Shown: positions 8,943 through 18,401, numbered from the stretch's first letter. The stretch is DNA of 64,000 bases from Peribacillus sp. FSL E2-0218 (GCF_037992945.1 NZ_CP150304.1:1987501-2051500); one strand, 5' to 3'. The notes: generated by a model not told the origin, from the sequence alone. A program made the numbers and translations.

Positions 8943-8982
8943 AGGTTAAGCATTATATCATCGTGATGAGGAGATTATGGAA

Positions 8983-9366
8983 ATGAAAAATTTAGAGAAA
9001 TATTTTGATTTATTCGATCAATCAAGAACAAGTGAAAAAGCTATGGAAGAATTGGTGTCATTATTTTCGGACGATATTGTTTTCATCCTAAATGGTCATG
9101 AAAAAAAGGGAATGGAAAACTGGAAGTTGTTCGTTAAGATGGTATTCCAAGAAAATAGTGATATTAAACATATGTTTGAAGGATGGAGAAAAGTGGAAGG
9201 AACCGATCTTTTTGAAACACCGTGGGCGGTGTGTGGCAAACGGTCATCGGGAACGGTATTCACGCAAACTGGCAAAGATATAGCTCGATTGAATGATGAT
9301 GGCAAAATCAGTTATTTAGAAAATATTCCGGACAACACGGACATGTTTGCCAATTATAAAAATTGA
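8983..9366 (+). CDS. NTF2/SnoaL-like protein
   Basis: This is a 127-residue soluble protein of the NTF2-like (SnoaL-like) alpha+beta cone fold. The N-terminal helix LEKYFDLFDQS and the LVSLFSDDIVFILNGHE segment are typical of small enzymes and binding proteins in this superfamily. ATG 8983 has GAGGAG 9 bases upstream, whereas the ATG at 8977 is only 3 bases from it. It is likely the target gene in an operon with the Rrf2 regulator. The ligand is unknown. Confidence 0.7.
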   Translation: MKNLEKYFDLFDQSRTSEKAMEELVSLFSDDIVFILNGHEKKGMENWKLFVKMVFQENSDIKHMFEGWRKVEGTDLFETPWAVCGKRSSGTVFTQTGKDIARLNDDGKISYLENIPDNTDMFANYKN

Positions 9367-9522
9367 CAAACACAACATCCATGCTTGGTTAAAATGTGAG
9401 GGGCTACTGATATGAGTCAGTAGCTTACATAATAGTAGAGGCAGGTTATATATGCTGCCGATGAACACTCAAAATGAAATAAGGCTCCTTGAAGAGAGTT
9501 GAAATTAGCACGCTTCATCGAT

Positions 9523-9960
9523 CTAGGAATGTAAAAGAGACTTTAGGAAATCCACGTGTTCCCGGTCTTTATCAAGAATTTTATGGACCAGGCCAAGACT
9601 TTCTTCATCAAGCTTATCCCTTACGAGGTCCTCGGACATTCTAATCCCATAAATATTTTCACCTTTGATGGCATGTTTGATGATTTCCTCATCAGTGTGG
9701 TTCCTTTCGAATAAATTTCCGATTGCGCCTTCAACCTTTCCAATCATTCCTTCACTCGTTACAGGTGTTCCGCCCAAATGTTGAATTCGCTCAGAAATGA
9801 TGGCTGCATGGTTTTTTTGGTCTTTCTGAATGGAAATGAATGAATCTTTCAATGAAGTTTGTTGCAGTTTTTTTATAAAGTGTTCATAGCTATGTACGCC
9901 CATGTATATCCCTTGTAAAAATTTATTCAGCGTCTCAATCGTTTGGTTTTGTTTTTCCAC
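9523..9960 (-). CDS. PA2169-family four-helix-bundle (ferritin-like) protein
   Basis: This 145-residue, fully helical protein matches the DUF2383/PA2169 four-helix-bundle family. It begins with a TIETLNKFLQGIYMGVHSYE helix and later has DLVRDKLDEESLGLVHKIL and REHVDFLKSLL. Histidine and glutamate residues on the first and last helices (HSYEHF, DREHVDF) could form a metal site as in ferritin-like proteins, but function is unproven. A ribosome binding site (AAAGGAGTG) precedes the start. It appears monocistronic. Confidence 0.75.
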   Translation of the reverse strand: MEKQNQTIETLNKFLQGIYMGVHSYEHFIKKLQQTSLKDSFISIQKDQKNHAAIISERIQHLGGTPVTSEGMIGKVEGAIGNLFERNHTDEEIIKHAIKGENIYGIRMSEDLVRDKLDEESLGLVHKILDKDREHVDFLKSLLHS

Positions 9961-10171
9961 TTTATCACTCCTTTACATAATAATCTTAGCATTCCATTTA
10001 CAGGAATAATTATTTGGCCCATCTGCATTTTTTTCCTGGATTATTCTTGGGGTAAAAAGGATATTTAAAGTGTAGGTTTCATGAGGGTCATAAGCCGAGA
10101 AAGACGTTGTTGCCTATAGCCCCGGGTGGGGCGGAACGTAAACGAGAGCATTAAGGCCTGTCGTTTTTATA

Positions 10172-10199
10172 GTCAATCCCTTGTTTGACAAGGGATTGA
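10172..10199. repeat. Perfect inverted repeat downstream of the MFS gene
   Basis: TCAATCCCTT and AAGGGATTGA form a 10-bp stem with a 7-base loop about 70 bases beyond the minus-strand MFS stop. It has no U-tract, so a role as 3' stabiliser or weak terminator is only a guess. Confidence 0.4.
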
Positions 10200-10268
10200 A
10201 TAAGACAGTAAGCCATGCAACCAATGGAAAGACCATTCAACCTTTACGTTTCGGTTTTTTGCTGCTTT

Positions 10269-11798
10269 TTACCGTTCGTGTAAATCTGAAAATTCCTCAA
10301 GTTCGGATGCTGGATCGAATTTCTCCTTGCTCATGGCAATTGCGGCCACAAGCGCGAGGACGGATGGGATGATTGCCCATGCAAACGTATGAACGAGTGA
10401 TGAGGACAATGCCTCTGTCATTTTATCCAAGATTTCGGGTGGAATCTTTTCACGAGTTTCAGGAGTCAAGATTTTACTAGGATCCCCTAATTGTAAACCA
10501 TCCTGCCCAGTACCGCCGCTGCTGAACATGGAGGTTAATTTATTTGTAAACAGATGGCTTTGGATTATGCCGAATATGGTAATGCCCAATGCCATTCCCA
10601 GTTCACGCGTAAAACTGAGCGTTGAGCTGGCAGATCCGCGCTGCTTTGAGGTAAACCCATGGATTGCTGCATTACTTAAGACAGAGAAGGAAGATCCTAT
10701 TCCGAGACCGATTAAAATCATAAAAATCGTGACGGTGAAGCGAGTGGAATCGGTTGTTAATGTCGTGAGCAATGAGATTCCTGCGACGAGAAGCGCTAAA
10801 GTCGCTATCATGATGGTCCGGTAAGTAAACTTGGACAATAAGAAACCGCCGCCTGCAGCTGTAATGACAGACCCTACCATCATGGGAAGAAGGACAAGGC
10901 CTGAATTCGTAGCAGAACCGCCAAATACCCCTTGTATAAAGATCGGAATGTAGACAGAGGCCGTAATGAAAGCTGCACCGCTGAATATGGCCATTACATT
11001 ACTAGTTGAATAGAGGCGATTTTTGAACATCCCAAAGGTAATGATAGGTTCCTCTGCCCGTCGTTCGACCAAGATAAAAACAATCATAAGCAGGGCAAAG
11101 GCAAAGAATAAACCAAAAATCATACTGGAGTTCCATGCATATTCCTTTCCTCCAAGTTCCAGGGCAAACATCAAACAAAGAATGGAAGCGACAAGTGTTG
11201 ACGCGCCAAGATAGTCGATTTTCTGCTTGGAATGCTCGACGGACTCTTTGGAGAAAAACGAAATCATGATGAATGCAATCAGCCCTATTGGTAAATTGAT
11301 GTAAAAAATCCACGACCAATGGATATAATCCGTAATATATGCACCTAGAAGCGGACCGAAAATACTGGAAATACCGTACGCGGCACCAAATAAACCGCCT
11401 ATTTTGCCTCGTTTCTCCGGAGAAACCACATCAAACATGATCGTGAAGGCAATGGGCACGAGAGCACCGCCGCCGATACCTTGGATTGCCCGGTAAATGC
11501 TTAGCTGAATGATCGAATCTGCTGTACCGCATAATGCAGAACCAATCATGAAAACAATGAGGCCGAAGATAAAGAAACGCTTTCGTCCATACATATCCGA
11601 TAATTTGCCGAAAATCGGCATACCAGCCATTTCTGCCACCATATAGGCAGAAGTCACCCACATTAATTTGTCAAAGCCCCCTAAATCTCCTACGATCGTT
11701 CCAATTGCCGTAGCCACTATGGTGTTATCCATTGAGGCCATCAGGGTTGCCAGCAGCAACGCCACTATGATGACCCCCACCTTATTTTTCTTTTCCAT
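10269..11798 (-). CDS. DHA2-family (EmrB/QacA type) MFS multidrug exporter
   Basis: The 509-residue protein has 14 predicted membrane segments. Motif A-like sequence is GKLSDMYGRKRFF (about residues 63-75). The DHA2 D1 motif is seen as MASMDNTIVATAIGTI near the N-terminus, and motif C as GAAYGISSIFGPLLGAYI. Such proton-coupled pumps export hydrophobic drugs and cations. It is a single gene, and a MarR-like dyad lies upstream at 12026-12044. No dedicated regulator is adjacent. Confidence 0.9.
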   Translation of the reverse strand: MEKKNKVGVIIVALLLATLMASMDNTIVATAIGTIVGDLGGFDKLMWVTSAYMVAEMAGMPIFGKLSDMYGRKRFFIFGLIVFMIGSALCGTADSIIQLSIYRAIQGIGGGALVPIAFTIMFDVVSPEKRGKIGGLFGAAYGISSIFGPLLGAYITDYIHWSWIFYINLPIGLIAFIMISFFSKESVEHSKQKIDYLGASTLVASILCLMFALELGGKEYAWNSSMIFGLFFAFALLMIVFILVERRAEEPIITFGMFKNRLYSTSNVMAIFSGAAFITASVYIPIFIQGVFGGSATNSGLVLLPMMVGSVITAAGGGFLLSKFTYRTIMIATLALLVAGISLLTTLTTDSTRFTVTIFMILIGLGIGSSFSVLSNAAIHGFTSKQRGSASSTLSFTRELGMALGITIFGIIQSHLFTNKLTSMFSSGGTGQDGLQLGDPSKILTPETREKIPPEILDKMTEALSSSLVHTFAWAIIPSVLALVAAIAMSKEKFDPASELEEFSDLHER

Positions 11799-12170
11799 CT
11801 CTTATGATTCCTCCAATTCACCCAACAAAAATTTTTCTGAATAAAATATATGTGCTATGCAAAATTGCTTGACCAGGACCGTATATGGTGCTGGTCTTCA
11901 GGGAGAAATGGGTGATTCCGCCGCTTGAAATTGTTTTTGCAAATTCGGGATCATGCTCCTTTCCATCAAGTAAAGGCAATGCCATCAAATGAAATTAAAA
12001 TTGTTCGAGATTCTTGATTATAAAATATCTTTGTTATCAAGATAAATATATATTAAAAGGATGTATGAGTTTTGTCAAACTCTAATTAGTCAAAGAGTCC
12101 GCCACTAGTTGCGATAAAAAATCGTTCCGAAACGATAATCCTTTCCATTCGTAATAAAATTATGATGTAC
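11799..12170. other. Upstream region of the MFS exporter
   Basis: About 370 bases without a gene. It holds the MarR-like dyad at 12026-12044 and AT-rich promoter-like sequence. No ORF with a ribosome binding site is visible. Confidence 0.45.
12026..12044. promoter_or_regulatory. MarR-like dyad upstream of the MFS exporter
   Basis: TATCTTTGTTATCAAGATA has arms TATCTT and AAGATA, the style of MarR-family operators (OhrR, MhqR). It lies about 230 bases upstream of the MFS start, so control of that gene is possible but not certain. Confidence 0.4.
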
Positions 12171-12198
12171 AAAAAAAGCCCTCCGATGAAGGACGGCC
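12171..12198 (-). terminator. Terminator after the stress protein gene
   Basis: On the minus strand GCCGTCC-TTCATC-GGAGGGC (one mismatch) is followed by seven U residues, about 100 bases past the stop. Confidence 0.75.
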
Positions 12199-12299
12199 AC
12201 GAAATAATCTAAAGAAAATGAAGTCATCAATATTTTTACTTGTTGCCCTTACATTCATGAAACAAGGCTTAATGGAAAATGATTATGTGTATGTTACCT

Positions 12300-12761
12300 T
12301 CATCTCCTGTAAGTAGGGGGACCTTCTTTAATATCATTATCCACTAATATTAAAACTTTCCCGGCTTTAATACCAGTCTCGTATCTTTCCGCGGCTCTTT
12401 CCGAAATGCCCAATCCAATCAAGGTACCAGCCAATCCACCGGTTCCTGCCCCTACCGCCACTCCAGCCAGTGCAGATACAATCGGTCCAGCGGCAAGCAG
12501 GGGTCCGATTCCTGGAATGGCCAATGCACCCGCACCGGCAAGCAGACCTGCCGCCCCGCCAATAACTCCCCCTGTGGCGGCACCTGTAGCTAATCCTTCT
12601 TCGGCTTTCGTACCCGTTTTTCTTTCAATCACTTTTGTTTCCTTGCGATCTTTTGCAACAATGGATATTTCATCACGTTTATACCCTTGTATCAAAAGCT
12701 CTTCTACCACTTTTACTGCTTCTTCACCGTTTTCATATATTCCAACCACTTGCTTACTCAT
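12300..12761 (-). CDS. General stress protein of the YflT/YsnF-like family
   Basis: The start is ATG 12761, preceded by AAAGGAGGATGTGTA. The 153-residue protein has an N-terminal alpha/beta YflT domain (about 1-60: VVGIYENGEEAVKVVEEL, GYKRDEISIVA). A glycine/alanine-rich segment with GxxxG repeats follows (about 65-125), likely one or two membrane or glycine-zipper helices. A short tail follows that. Relatives are general stress proteins, and the biochemical function is unknown. A sigma-B promoter was looked for and not convincingly found. Confidence 0.8.
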   Translation of the reverse strand: MSKQVVGIYENGEEAVKVVEELLIQGYKRDEISIVAKDRKETKVIERKTGTKAEEGLATGAATGGVIGGAAGLLAGAGALAIPGIGPLLAAGPIVSALAGVAVGAGTGGLAGTLIGLGISERAAERYETGIKAGKVLILVDNDIKEGPPTYRR

Positions 12762-13064
12762 TACACATCCTCCTTTAATTTTCAACTATTGTTCCCCTCA
12801 TCATATGAAGCCTGTATGGGTTATATTCGTTACGCTAAAATGACAGATGAAAGAGATTAGCGATTACACGATGGAAACAATCCCTCTTCCTTGAAAGTTT
12901 CCAGTCTATGCTATCCGTACAGTATGTGTCTAGAGGACGGGAAATGGGGTATGGATAATAAAACGAATACCTAAAATAGAAGAGAAGAGTTTGATAACAT
13001 AATCAGATATGATTGTTGCGAACGAATACATATCCACACGATTGAACAAGAGGAGCTTGATTAG

Positions 13065-13835
13065 ATGACACATATAAAGGGCATTGATGTATCGCATTGG
13101 CAGGGTGCAATCCAGTGGGGAAAGGTTGCAAAGGATGGAGTTCAGTTTGTTTTCATCAAAGCAACGGAGGGAACGAATTATTCTAAGCTTTCCTATTTTA
13201 AGGAAAATGCCCCCAAAGCTTTGGCGGCGGGTTTGAAGGTGGGGGCTTATCACTATGCCAAATTTTCCAATGTGGCAGAAGCAAGGACTGAGGCCGCCTA
13301 CTTTTTGGATGCGATTTGTTCCATTGCTTTAAATTATCCTCTGGTGCTTGACCTTGAAGAGAATAAAAAAGCGACAGGAAAACATGCACTGACGGATGCG
13401 GCCATTGCTTTTCTGGAAGCAGTGGAACGAGCCGGGCATGCTGCCATGCTTTATACGGGAAAATCCTTTCTTGAAAATGCGTTGGATGAATCAAGGTTGG
13501 CTAATTATCCCTTGTGGATTGCCCGCTACAACAGCATTCTGGGACGGAGCGCAGACATTTGGCAGCATTCCGATTCAGGAAAAGTGGATGGTATCGGGAC
13601 GAAGGTGGATTTAAATATTGCCTATCGAGATTTTTCCAAGACTATAAATGCCTTTAAGGCACCCGCTAGGTCGAGTGAATACGAAGAACCATCCTCCATA
13701 TACATCGTAAAGGGAGGCGACACGCTTAGCAGGATTGCCAAAAAATATGAAACGACCGTATCGTCGTTAGTCGGTCTTAACGGGATTGAAGATCCAAACA
13801 AAATTTATATCGGTCAAAAATTATGGATTAAGTGA
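13065..13835 (+). CDS. GH25 lysozyme (N-acetylmuramidase) with C-terminal LysM
   Basis: Residues 4-200 form a GH25 Cpl-1-like muramidase that cuts MurNAc-GlcNAc bonds of peptidoglycan. The catalytic acidic residues appear as D8 (GIDVSHWQG), E35 (IKATEG) and the D96-L-E98 pair (VLDLEEN). The VDLN motif closes the barrel. Residues about 211-256 form one LysM wall-binding domain (YIVKGGDTLSRIAKKY...IYIGQKLWIK). There is no signal peptide, as in phage endolysins and some spore hydrolases. No holin or phage gene is near, so it is a stand-alone hydrolase. Confidence 0.92.
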   Translation: MTHIKGIDVSHWQGAIQWGKVAKDGVQFVFIKATEGTNYSKLSYFKENAPKALAAGLKVGAYHYAKFSNVAEARTEAAYFLDAICSIALNYPLVLDLEENKKATGKHALTDAAIAFLEAVERAGHAAMLYTGKSFLENALDESRLANYPLWIARYNSILGRSADIWQHSDSGKVDGIGTKVDLNIAYRDFSKTINAFKAPARSSEYEEPSSIYIVKGGDTLSRIAKKYETTVSSLVGLNGIEDPNKIYIGQKLWIK

Positions 13836-14037
13836 CTGGAACTTAGTGTAAGCATAAAGGAATATAGTATAGAGTTGCCGAGTATCGTGACAGGAGAGTT
13901 TGAATAAGAAATCCGCTTCAATGGGACAATATTTAGTGAAGAAAAAGCCGGAATGACTTTTATCCTTCGATCGAATTGGGATCTAAGACAGGGTAGCTTT
14001 CTTATAGGTTTATGAATGAATCACTTAGGGGGCTAAT

Positions 14038-14784
14038 ATGGAACTTACTTTATTAGTGGAGTATGGATGGGTGTTAATTATTTTAATATTTTTAGAAGGT
14101 TTATTATCTGCTGATAATGCATTGGTATTAGCCATCATGTCAAAGCATTTGCCAGAGGGGCAGCAAAAAAAAGCGATTAATATCGGATTGCTTTTAGCTT
14201 TTATATTTAGGATTGGTGCCATTTTCATCATTTCGTACCTTTTCCACGTTTGGCAAGTTCAAGCGATCGGTGCAGCGTATTTGATTTTCATTTCTTTAAA
14301 ACATTTACTGAAAAGGGATCATGAGGAAAATGATAAAAAAGGGAAAAGCTACCGCATGACCGTTGCGCAAATAGCATTGGCCGATATCGCCTTTGCCGTT
14401 GATTCGATTTTAGCGGCAGTCGCTCTTGTTTTGGCGTTGCCGGATACGCCGATGGGGAATATCGGTGGCATGGATGGAGCTAAATTCATCGTGATCCTGC
14501 TAGGTGCGATAGCGGGCTTGATTGTCATCCGCTTTGCAGCAGGTTACTTCGTTAAGATATTGACGGAGCGCCCGAGTCTCGAGACTGCAGCCATGTTACT
14601 TGTCGGCTGGGTTGGGGTCAAGTTACTTATGCATACCCTCGCGCATCCATCCGTGCACATCATTTCACACGAGTTTGTAGAGGGCCCCATCTGGAATATA
14701 ATCTTTTGGTCAGTCATGCTTCTTATCGCCTTGGGTGGCTGGTTTTTGTCTAAAGAAAAAACGGCAAAAAATGATGAAGAATAA
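14038..14784 (+). CDS. TerC/YkoY-family membrane protein
   Basis: The 248-residue protein has about seven membrane segments. It carries the TerC hallmark acidic motifs: E20 with SADNALVLA (about 25-33), and DIAFAVDSILAAVAL (about 118-132). TerC proteins, including YkoY and MeeF/MeeY in B. subtilis, take part in manganese export and metalation of secreted proteins. A yybP-ykoY manganese riboswitch was looked for in the 200 bases upstream and not found. A terminator at 14868 ends the unit. The stop lies 14 bases inside the left copy of a direct repeat. Confidence 0.88.
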   Translation: MELTLLVEYGWVLIILIFLEGLLSADNALVLAIMSKHLPEGQQKKAINIGLLLAFIFRIGAIFIISYLFHVWQVQAIGAAYLIFISLKHLLKRDHEENDKKGKSYRMTVAQIALADIAFAVDSILAAVALVLALPDTPMGNIGGMDGAKFIVILLGAIAGLIVIRFAAGYFVKILTERPSLETAAMLLVGWVGVKLLMHTLAHPSVHIISHEFVEGPIWNIIFWSVMLLIALGGWFLSKEKTAKNDEE

Positions 14785-15057
14785 TATCCTGACCAATAGA
14801 TCCGTTCAGTTTCATTAAGAAGTTCATGGTCAGTGCTTGGAAGGATCAATGGCATTTGGTTTGGAGTAAAGACCGATTTGAATATTTCGGTCTTTTTTTG
14901 TTGGAAAGTGCAGGAGGCAGGAAGCGGTTTTTGAGCTTGGCTCCATTATTTGATAATGGGGGACCGGTTTTTAGCCTTGAATATGGTCATTAAGCTGCTC
15001 GCTTACTCCCTTATCGGATGCTCGATTGTTATGTCTCCCTGCAAGCAATTCACAATG
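14771..15057. repeat. Left copy of a diverged direct repeat; decayed LuxR-gene 3' end
   Basis: This stretch aligns in the same orientation with 18402-18811. Shared blocks include ATGATGAAGAATAAT, GGTTTGGAG-AAAGACCG, TTTTTAGCCTTGAA, GTCATTAAGCTGCTC and CTGCAAGCAA. From about 14963 it corresponds to the minus-strand HTH end of the LuxR gene at 18641. It has internal losses of about 90 and 29 bases, so it is a non-coding relic. The repeats bracket the VOC, GNAT and MFS genes. Confidence 0.8.
14868..14899 (+). terminator. Terminator after the TerC gene
   Basis: AAAGACCGA and TCGGTCTTT flank a short loop and end in a T-run. The same hairpin recurs in the right repeat copy at 18499-18531. Confidence 0.85.
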
Positions 15058-15310
15058 TCTGTTATTTGTTTCATGCATCTTTAAAATAAATGATAATAAA
15101 CTAAAGGGTGGTGCATTACTTCAATAGCAGGGGTTGCTGCGGCAGCCTTTTTCTTATGGAATGGATGGGGCATGTTAGTTCAACAAAATCCTGATTCAAT
15201 TCCAAAAATTATGATGATTTGATTCGAGCTAATTTCTTCTGAATCCAAATTTAGTATGATACAGTAAATATTAGAAATTTATAGATACCATAAACGAGGT
15301 GGGACGAGAA
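15058..15310. other. Intergenic region upstream of the VOC gene
   Basis: AT-rich and without a gene. The block at 15103-15178 (AAAGGGTG...GCGGCAGCCTTTTTCTTATGGAA) resembles 16498-16573 and, more weakly, 15833-15885. See findings. Confidence 0.4.
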
Positions 15311-15778
15311 ATGATAAAAGGTCTTTACGAAGCACATTTACCTGTAAGTAATCTTGAAAACTCCATGAAATTTTATGGAAAATTGGATTTGGAAATTGCC
15401 TATCAGAGTGAAAAAGTAGTTTTCTTCTGGCTTGAGAAAGGCAAAAGTTGGCTTGGTCTATGGGAAGCAAACCAAGTGGGAATTCCGTATCATCCTTCCA
15501 TACGACATGTAGCTTTACGAATGGATATGGAGGACATGACATCAGCAAAAGCTTGGTTGAATAGTAAGGGTATCAAGATTCGTACAGCCTTTGACTTAAC
15601 CGAAGAACACCAACCTTTAGTTCTTGATAACAATCCACAGGCTCACGCAGCTATTTATTTTAACGACCCAGACGGAAATTCGCTTGAGTTGATTGCTCCT
15701 TTGAGATTGGATTTTGAACAATCCCTTGGAGAGATCTCATTGGAGGATTGGTATAGACGAAATGCTGATCCGAGCTAA
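15311..15778 (+). CDS. VOC-superfamily (glyoxalase/bleomycin-resistance-like) protein
   Basis: The ATG at 15311 is set by GAGGTGGG (15296-15303). The 155-residue protein has two beta-alpha-beta-beta-beta modules. Candidate metal ligands are His in GLYEAHLPVSNL, His in SIRHVALRM and Glu in DPDGNSLELIAP. The opening resembles fosfomycin-resistance and glyoxalase-like members, but the usual fosfomycin thiol-transferase signature is not evident. It is the first of three genes (VOC, GNAT, MFS) lying between the direct repeats. Confidence 0.85.
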   Translation: MIKGLYEAHLPVSNLENSMKFYGKLDLEIAYQSEKVVFFWLEKGKSWLGLWEANQVGIPYHPSIRHVALRMDMEDMTSAKAWLNSKGIKIRTAFDLTEEHQPLVLDNNPQAHAAIYFNDPDGNSLELIAPLRLDFEQSLGEISLEDWYRRNADPS

Positions 15779-15936
15779 TTCAGTTCCGCTTCAGATGTAA
15801 AAGGGGGTGCTGTGGCAATCCTGATCCTTCTAGACAAACGGGTGCTTTAGCTGAAGACAGCTCTTTTTATGGGGCAGGGTGGCTCCGCAATAAAAAAGTG
15901 ATTTAACATTACAATAGAAAGACCAGGGGGTTCAGT

Positions 15937-16479
15937 ATGTTCTTACATAAAATAGATGAGGAGTTATCATTGAAGCTGTTGGAAGCAAATGATGCAGAAA
16001 GAGTTTTCGAAATAACTAATAAATCCAGAGAATATCTGCGAGAATGGCTTCCTTGGTTGGATCATACAAAAGAACTTGAAGATACAAAAGGGTTCATTCA
16101 GGTTTGTTTAAGAGATTTTGCTGAAAACAAGAGCGTCAATACAGGTATTATGCATAAGGAACAAATTGTTGGCGTTGCAGGTTATAACCAATTAAATTGG
16201 TCAAATAAAACGGCATATATGGGTTATTGGCTCGGAGAAGAATATCAAGGAAATGGAATGATGACAAGGGTGGCTAAGGCATTGACTGATTATGCATTCA
16301 AAGAATTGAAACTGGATAAAGTGGAGGTTAGGGTTGCCTTGGAGAATCAGAAAAGCAGGGGGATTCCTGAAAGGTTAGGTTTTGTTAATGAAGGTTGTAT
16401 CAGACAAGCAGAATGGCTGTATACCCATTATGTTGACCATATCGTTTACGGTATGTTAGCCAAGGATTGGAGCATGTAG
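15937..16479 (+). CDS. YdaF/RimL-like ribosomal-protein-type N-acetyltransferase
   Basis: This 180-residue GNAT protein resembles B. subtilis YdaF throughout: KIDEELSLKLLEANDAERVF at the start, YMGYWLGEEYQGNGMMTRV at the acetyl-CoA site (about 91-109), and ENQKSRGIPERLGFVNEGC near the end. Such enzymes acetylate protein N-termini or small amines, and the true substrate is unknown. AGACCAGGGGG precedes the ATG. It lies between VOC and MFS genes in the same orientation. Confidence 0.9.
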   Translation: MFLHKIDEELSLKLLEANDAERVFEITNKSREYLREWLPWLDHTKELEDTKGFIQVCLRDFAENKSVNTGIMHKEQIVGVAGYNQLNWSNKTAYMGYWLGEEYQGNGMMTRVAKALTDYAFKELKLDKVEVRVALENQKSRGIPERLGFVNEGCIRQAEWLYTHYVDHIVYGMLAKDWSM

Positions 16480-16658
16480 TCATCCCTTAATGGAACTAAA
16501 GGGTGTGTTAACTGAAGGAAGCTGTCTTTAAGGCAGCTATTTTCTTATGGAACTAAAAAGAGGCAGGTTAGTATAAAAGCAAATGGGTGGTTACCTGAGG
16601 TGAATTCATGTAATCTACAAAAGTATGTTTTTTTTCCAATCGTAAAGGAGGTCCATAA

Positions 16659-18083
16659 TTGAATTTAACAAATAGAAAACATTCAACAATTGTTGCCCTG
16701 TTGCTTGCGGGTACGTTTATTGCGCTCTTGAATCAAACCTTAATGATTACCGCGATTCCACCTGTAATGAAGGAAATGGATATTACAGCCAATAGTGCAC
16801 AGTGGCTAACTACCGTTTTTATGCTGGTTAATGGGATTATGATTCCTGTGAGCGCGTTTTTACTGGAGCGCTTTACCACCAGGCAGCTCTTCCTTTCAGC
16901 CATGGGGATTTTTGCTATTGGTACCTTGGTTGCGGGGCTAGCCCCTAGTTTTGGGATGCTGCTTCTAGGACGGATCATTCAGTCGAGCGGTGCCGGTATC
17001 ATGCTCCCTTTAATGCAAACAGTCTTCCTCATGATTTTCCCGGTTCAAAAACGGGGTGCGGCTATGGGGTTGGTTGGGCTGGTCATTTCCTTCGCCCCTG
17101 CTATTGGTCCCGCTTTATCGGGCTGGGTTACGGAGACCTACTCTTGGAGGGTATTATTCTTTATCATTCTTCCAGTTGCTATTATTGATATCATCGTTGC
17201 GTACTTCGCTTTAAAAAATGTAACAGAAGTTACACGACCAAAAGTGGATGTGCTCTCTATTGTTTTATCTTCCATGGGTTTCGGTGGATTATTGTATGGA
17301 TTCACAGCGGCAGGTAATTATGGCTGGACAGACGGGAGTACGATCATATCCCTAGGCATTGGAACGATTTCACTTGTTTGGTTTATCAAAAGGCAATTGA
17401 GATTGAAGCATCCAATGCTGGAGTTCCGAGTGTTCACGTATTCATTATTTCCGTATGCTATCATTATTGGAGCCATTACATTTATGGGGCTGATAGGAGC
17501 CGAAACACTCATCCCGCTATTTATGCAAAATATGCGCGGATTTACTGCGTTTGAAGCTGGGTTAGCTATACTCCCTGGAGCCCTCATTACCGGATTACTG
17601 TCCCCATTCATTGGACGTATTTTTGATCGGATTGGGGCGAGGTGGTTGGTTATGGGTGGATTACTCATCATAACCGCTTCCTCCTTTACTTATATGGATG
17701 TTGGTCCTTCGACAAGCTTCACATTTATTATGGTCGTGTATAGCATTCGGATGTTCGGATTGGCCATGGTTATGATGCCTGTTTCAACGGCAGCCTTAAA
17801 CCAGCTTCCTAAACGGTTAATTGCTCATGGTGCAGCTATGGATAATACGATGAAAATGATTGCCGCTTCTGTAGGTACAGCGATACTTGTAACTGTTATG
17901 ACAACAGCTACCGAAAATGCTCAAGCGCGTCCCGAGATCATACATCCTGATATGTATGGCGCGCAAATCTCATTTATTGTCATCGCTGTACTTTCACTGA
18001 TTAGCCTCCTCATTTCTTTTAAAATAACGGATCAAAAACCAGCAGGAAAAGAGTTCAGAGAAAGAGAAGAATTAAAGAATTGA
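16659..18083 (+). CDS. DHA2-family MFS multidrug exporter (LmrB/MdrP-like)
   Basis: The TTG start at 16659 is fixed by AAAGGAGGT, 7 bases upstream. The 474-residue protein has 13-14 membrane segments, the N-terminal LNQTLMITAIPPVMKEM motif of DHA2 exporters, and the motif C-like GLVGLVISFAPAIGPALSGW. Closest by eye are LmrB-type lincomycin/puromycin exporters. The usual TetR partner (LmrA) is absent. It is the last gene of the segment between the direct repeats and ends in a strong hairpin. Confidence 0.88.
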   Translation: MNLTNRKHSTIVALLLAGTFIALLNQTLMITAIPPVMKEMDITANSAQWLTTVFMLVNGIMIPVSAFLLERFTTRQLFLSAMGIFAIGTLVAGLAPSFGMLLLGRIIQSSGAGIMLPLMQTVFLMIFPVQKRGAAMGLVGLVISFAPAIGPALSGWVTETYSWRVLFFIILPVAIIDIIVAYFALKNVTEVTRPKVDVLSIVLSSMGFGGLLYGFTAAGNYGWTDGSTIISLGIGTISLVWFIKRQLRLKHPMLEFRVFTYSLFPYAIIIGAITFMGLIGAETLIPLFMQNMRGFTAFEAGLAILPGALITGLLSPFIGRIFDRIGARWLVMGGLLIITASSFTYMDVGPSTSFTFIMVVYSIRMFGLAMVMMPVSTAALNQLPKRLIAHGAAMDNTMKMIAASVGTAILVTVMTTATENAQARPEIIHPDMYGAQISFIVIAVLSLISLLISFKITDQKPAGKEFREREELKN

Positions 18084-18126
18084 ATCGCGTCACATTCCAT
18101 TGTCATGCATATCCAGGGACGCTAAT

Positions 18127-18180
18127 AAAGAGGGGAACAAGTCATCCATGATTTGTTCTCCCTCTTTATCTTTTTTTCTT
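18127..18180 (+). terminator. Terminator after the MFS gene
   Basis: AAAGAGGGGAACAA pairs with TTGTTCTCCCTCTTT (one-base bulge) around an 11-base loop, followed by a T-rich tail. A frame at 18153-18431 starts inside this hairpin and is therefore doubtful. Confidence 0.85.
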
Positions 18181-18401
18181 TTTATAAAAAAGTACACATG
18201 AAAATTAGAATGGATTTCCAATTGGAATCTTTAATCCGCCATATAATCGGTTCTGAATTCTGCGAATACTTCTGTGAAAAGGACCAGTTTCTTCTATATT
18301 GTACTGGAGAATTTGGAAGAATCCACGCATTTCATTCGCATTATAAAAGGGGAGGAAGGAGACCGAATATCCAATTTATTGATTGGAAACTTTATCGATG
18401 T
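18181..18401. other. Region after the MFS terminator, unassigned
   Basis: It contains a 77-codon open frame from ATG 18198 (KIRMDFQLESLIRHIIGSEF...) with no ribosome binding site or recognisable family. I treat it as probably non-coding or decayed. Confidence 0.3.

Noticed and set aside
12762..12900. Sigma-B promoter for the stress protein
   Set aside because: A GGCTT and GGGGAAC pair exists but the spacing is too short for a sigma-B promoter.
13065..13835. GH25-LysM gene as part of a prophage lysis module
   Set aside because: No holin, structural phage gene or integrase lies nearby. The enzyme is treated as a stand-alone hydrolase.
13836..14037. Possible yybP-ykoY manganese riboswitch before the TerC gene
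   Set aside because: The conserved loop sequences of that riboswitch were looked for and not found.
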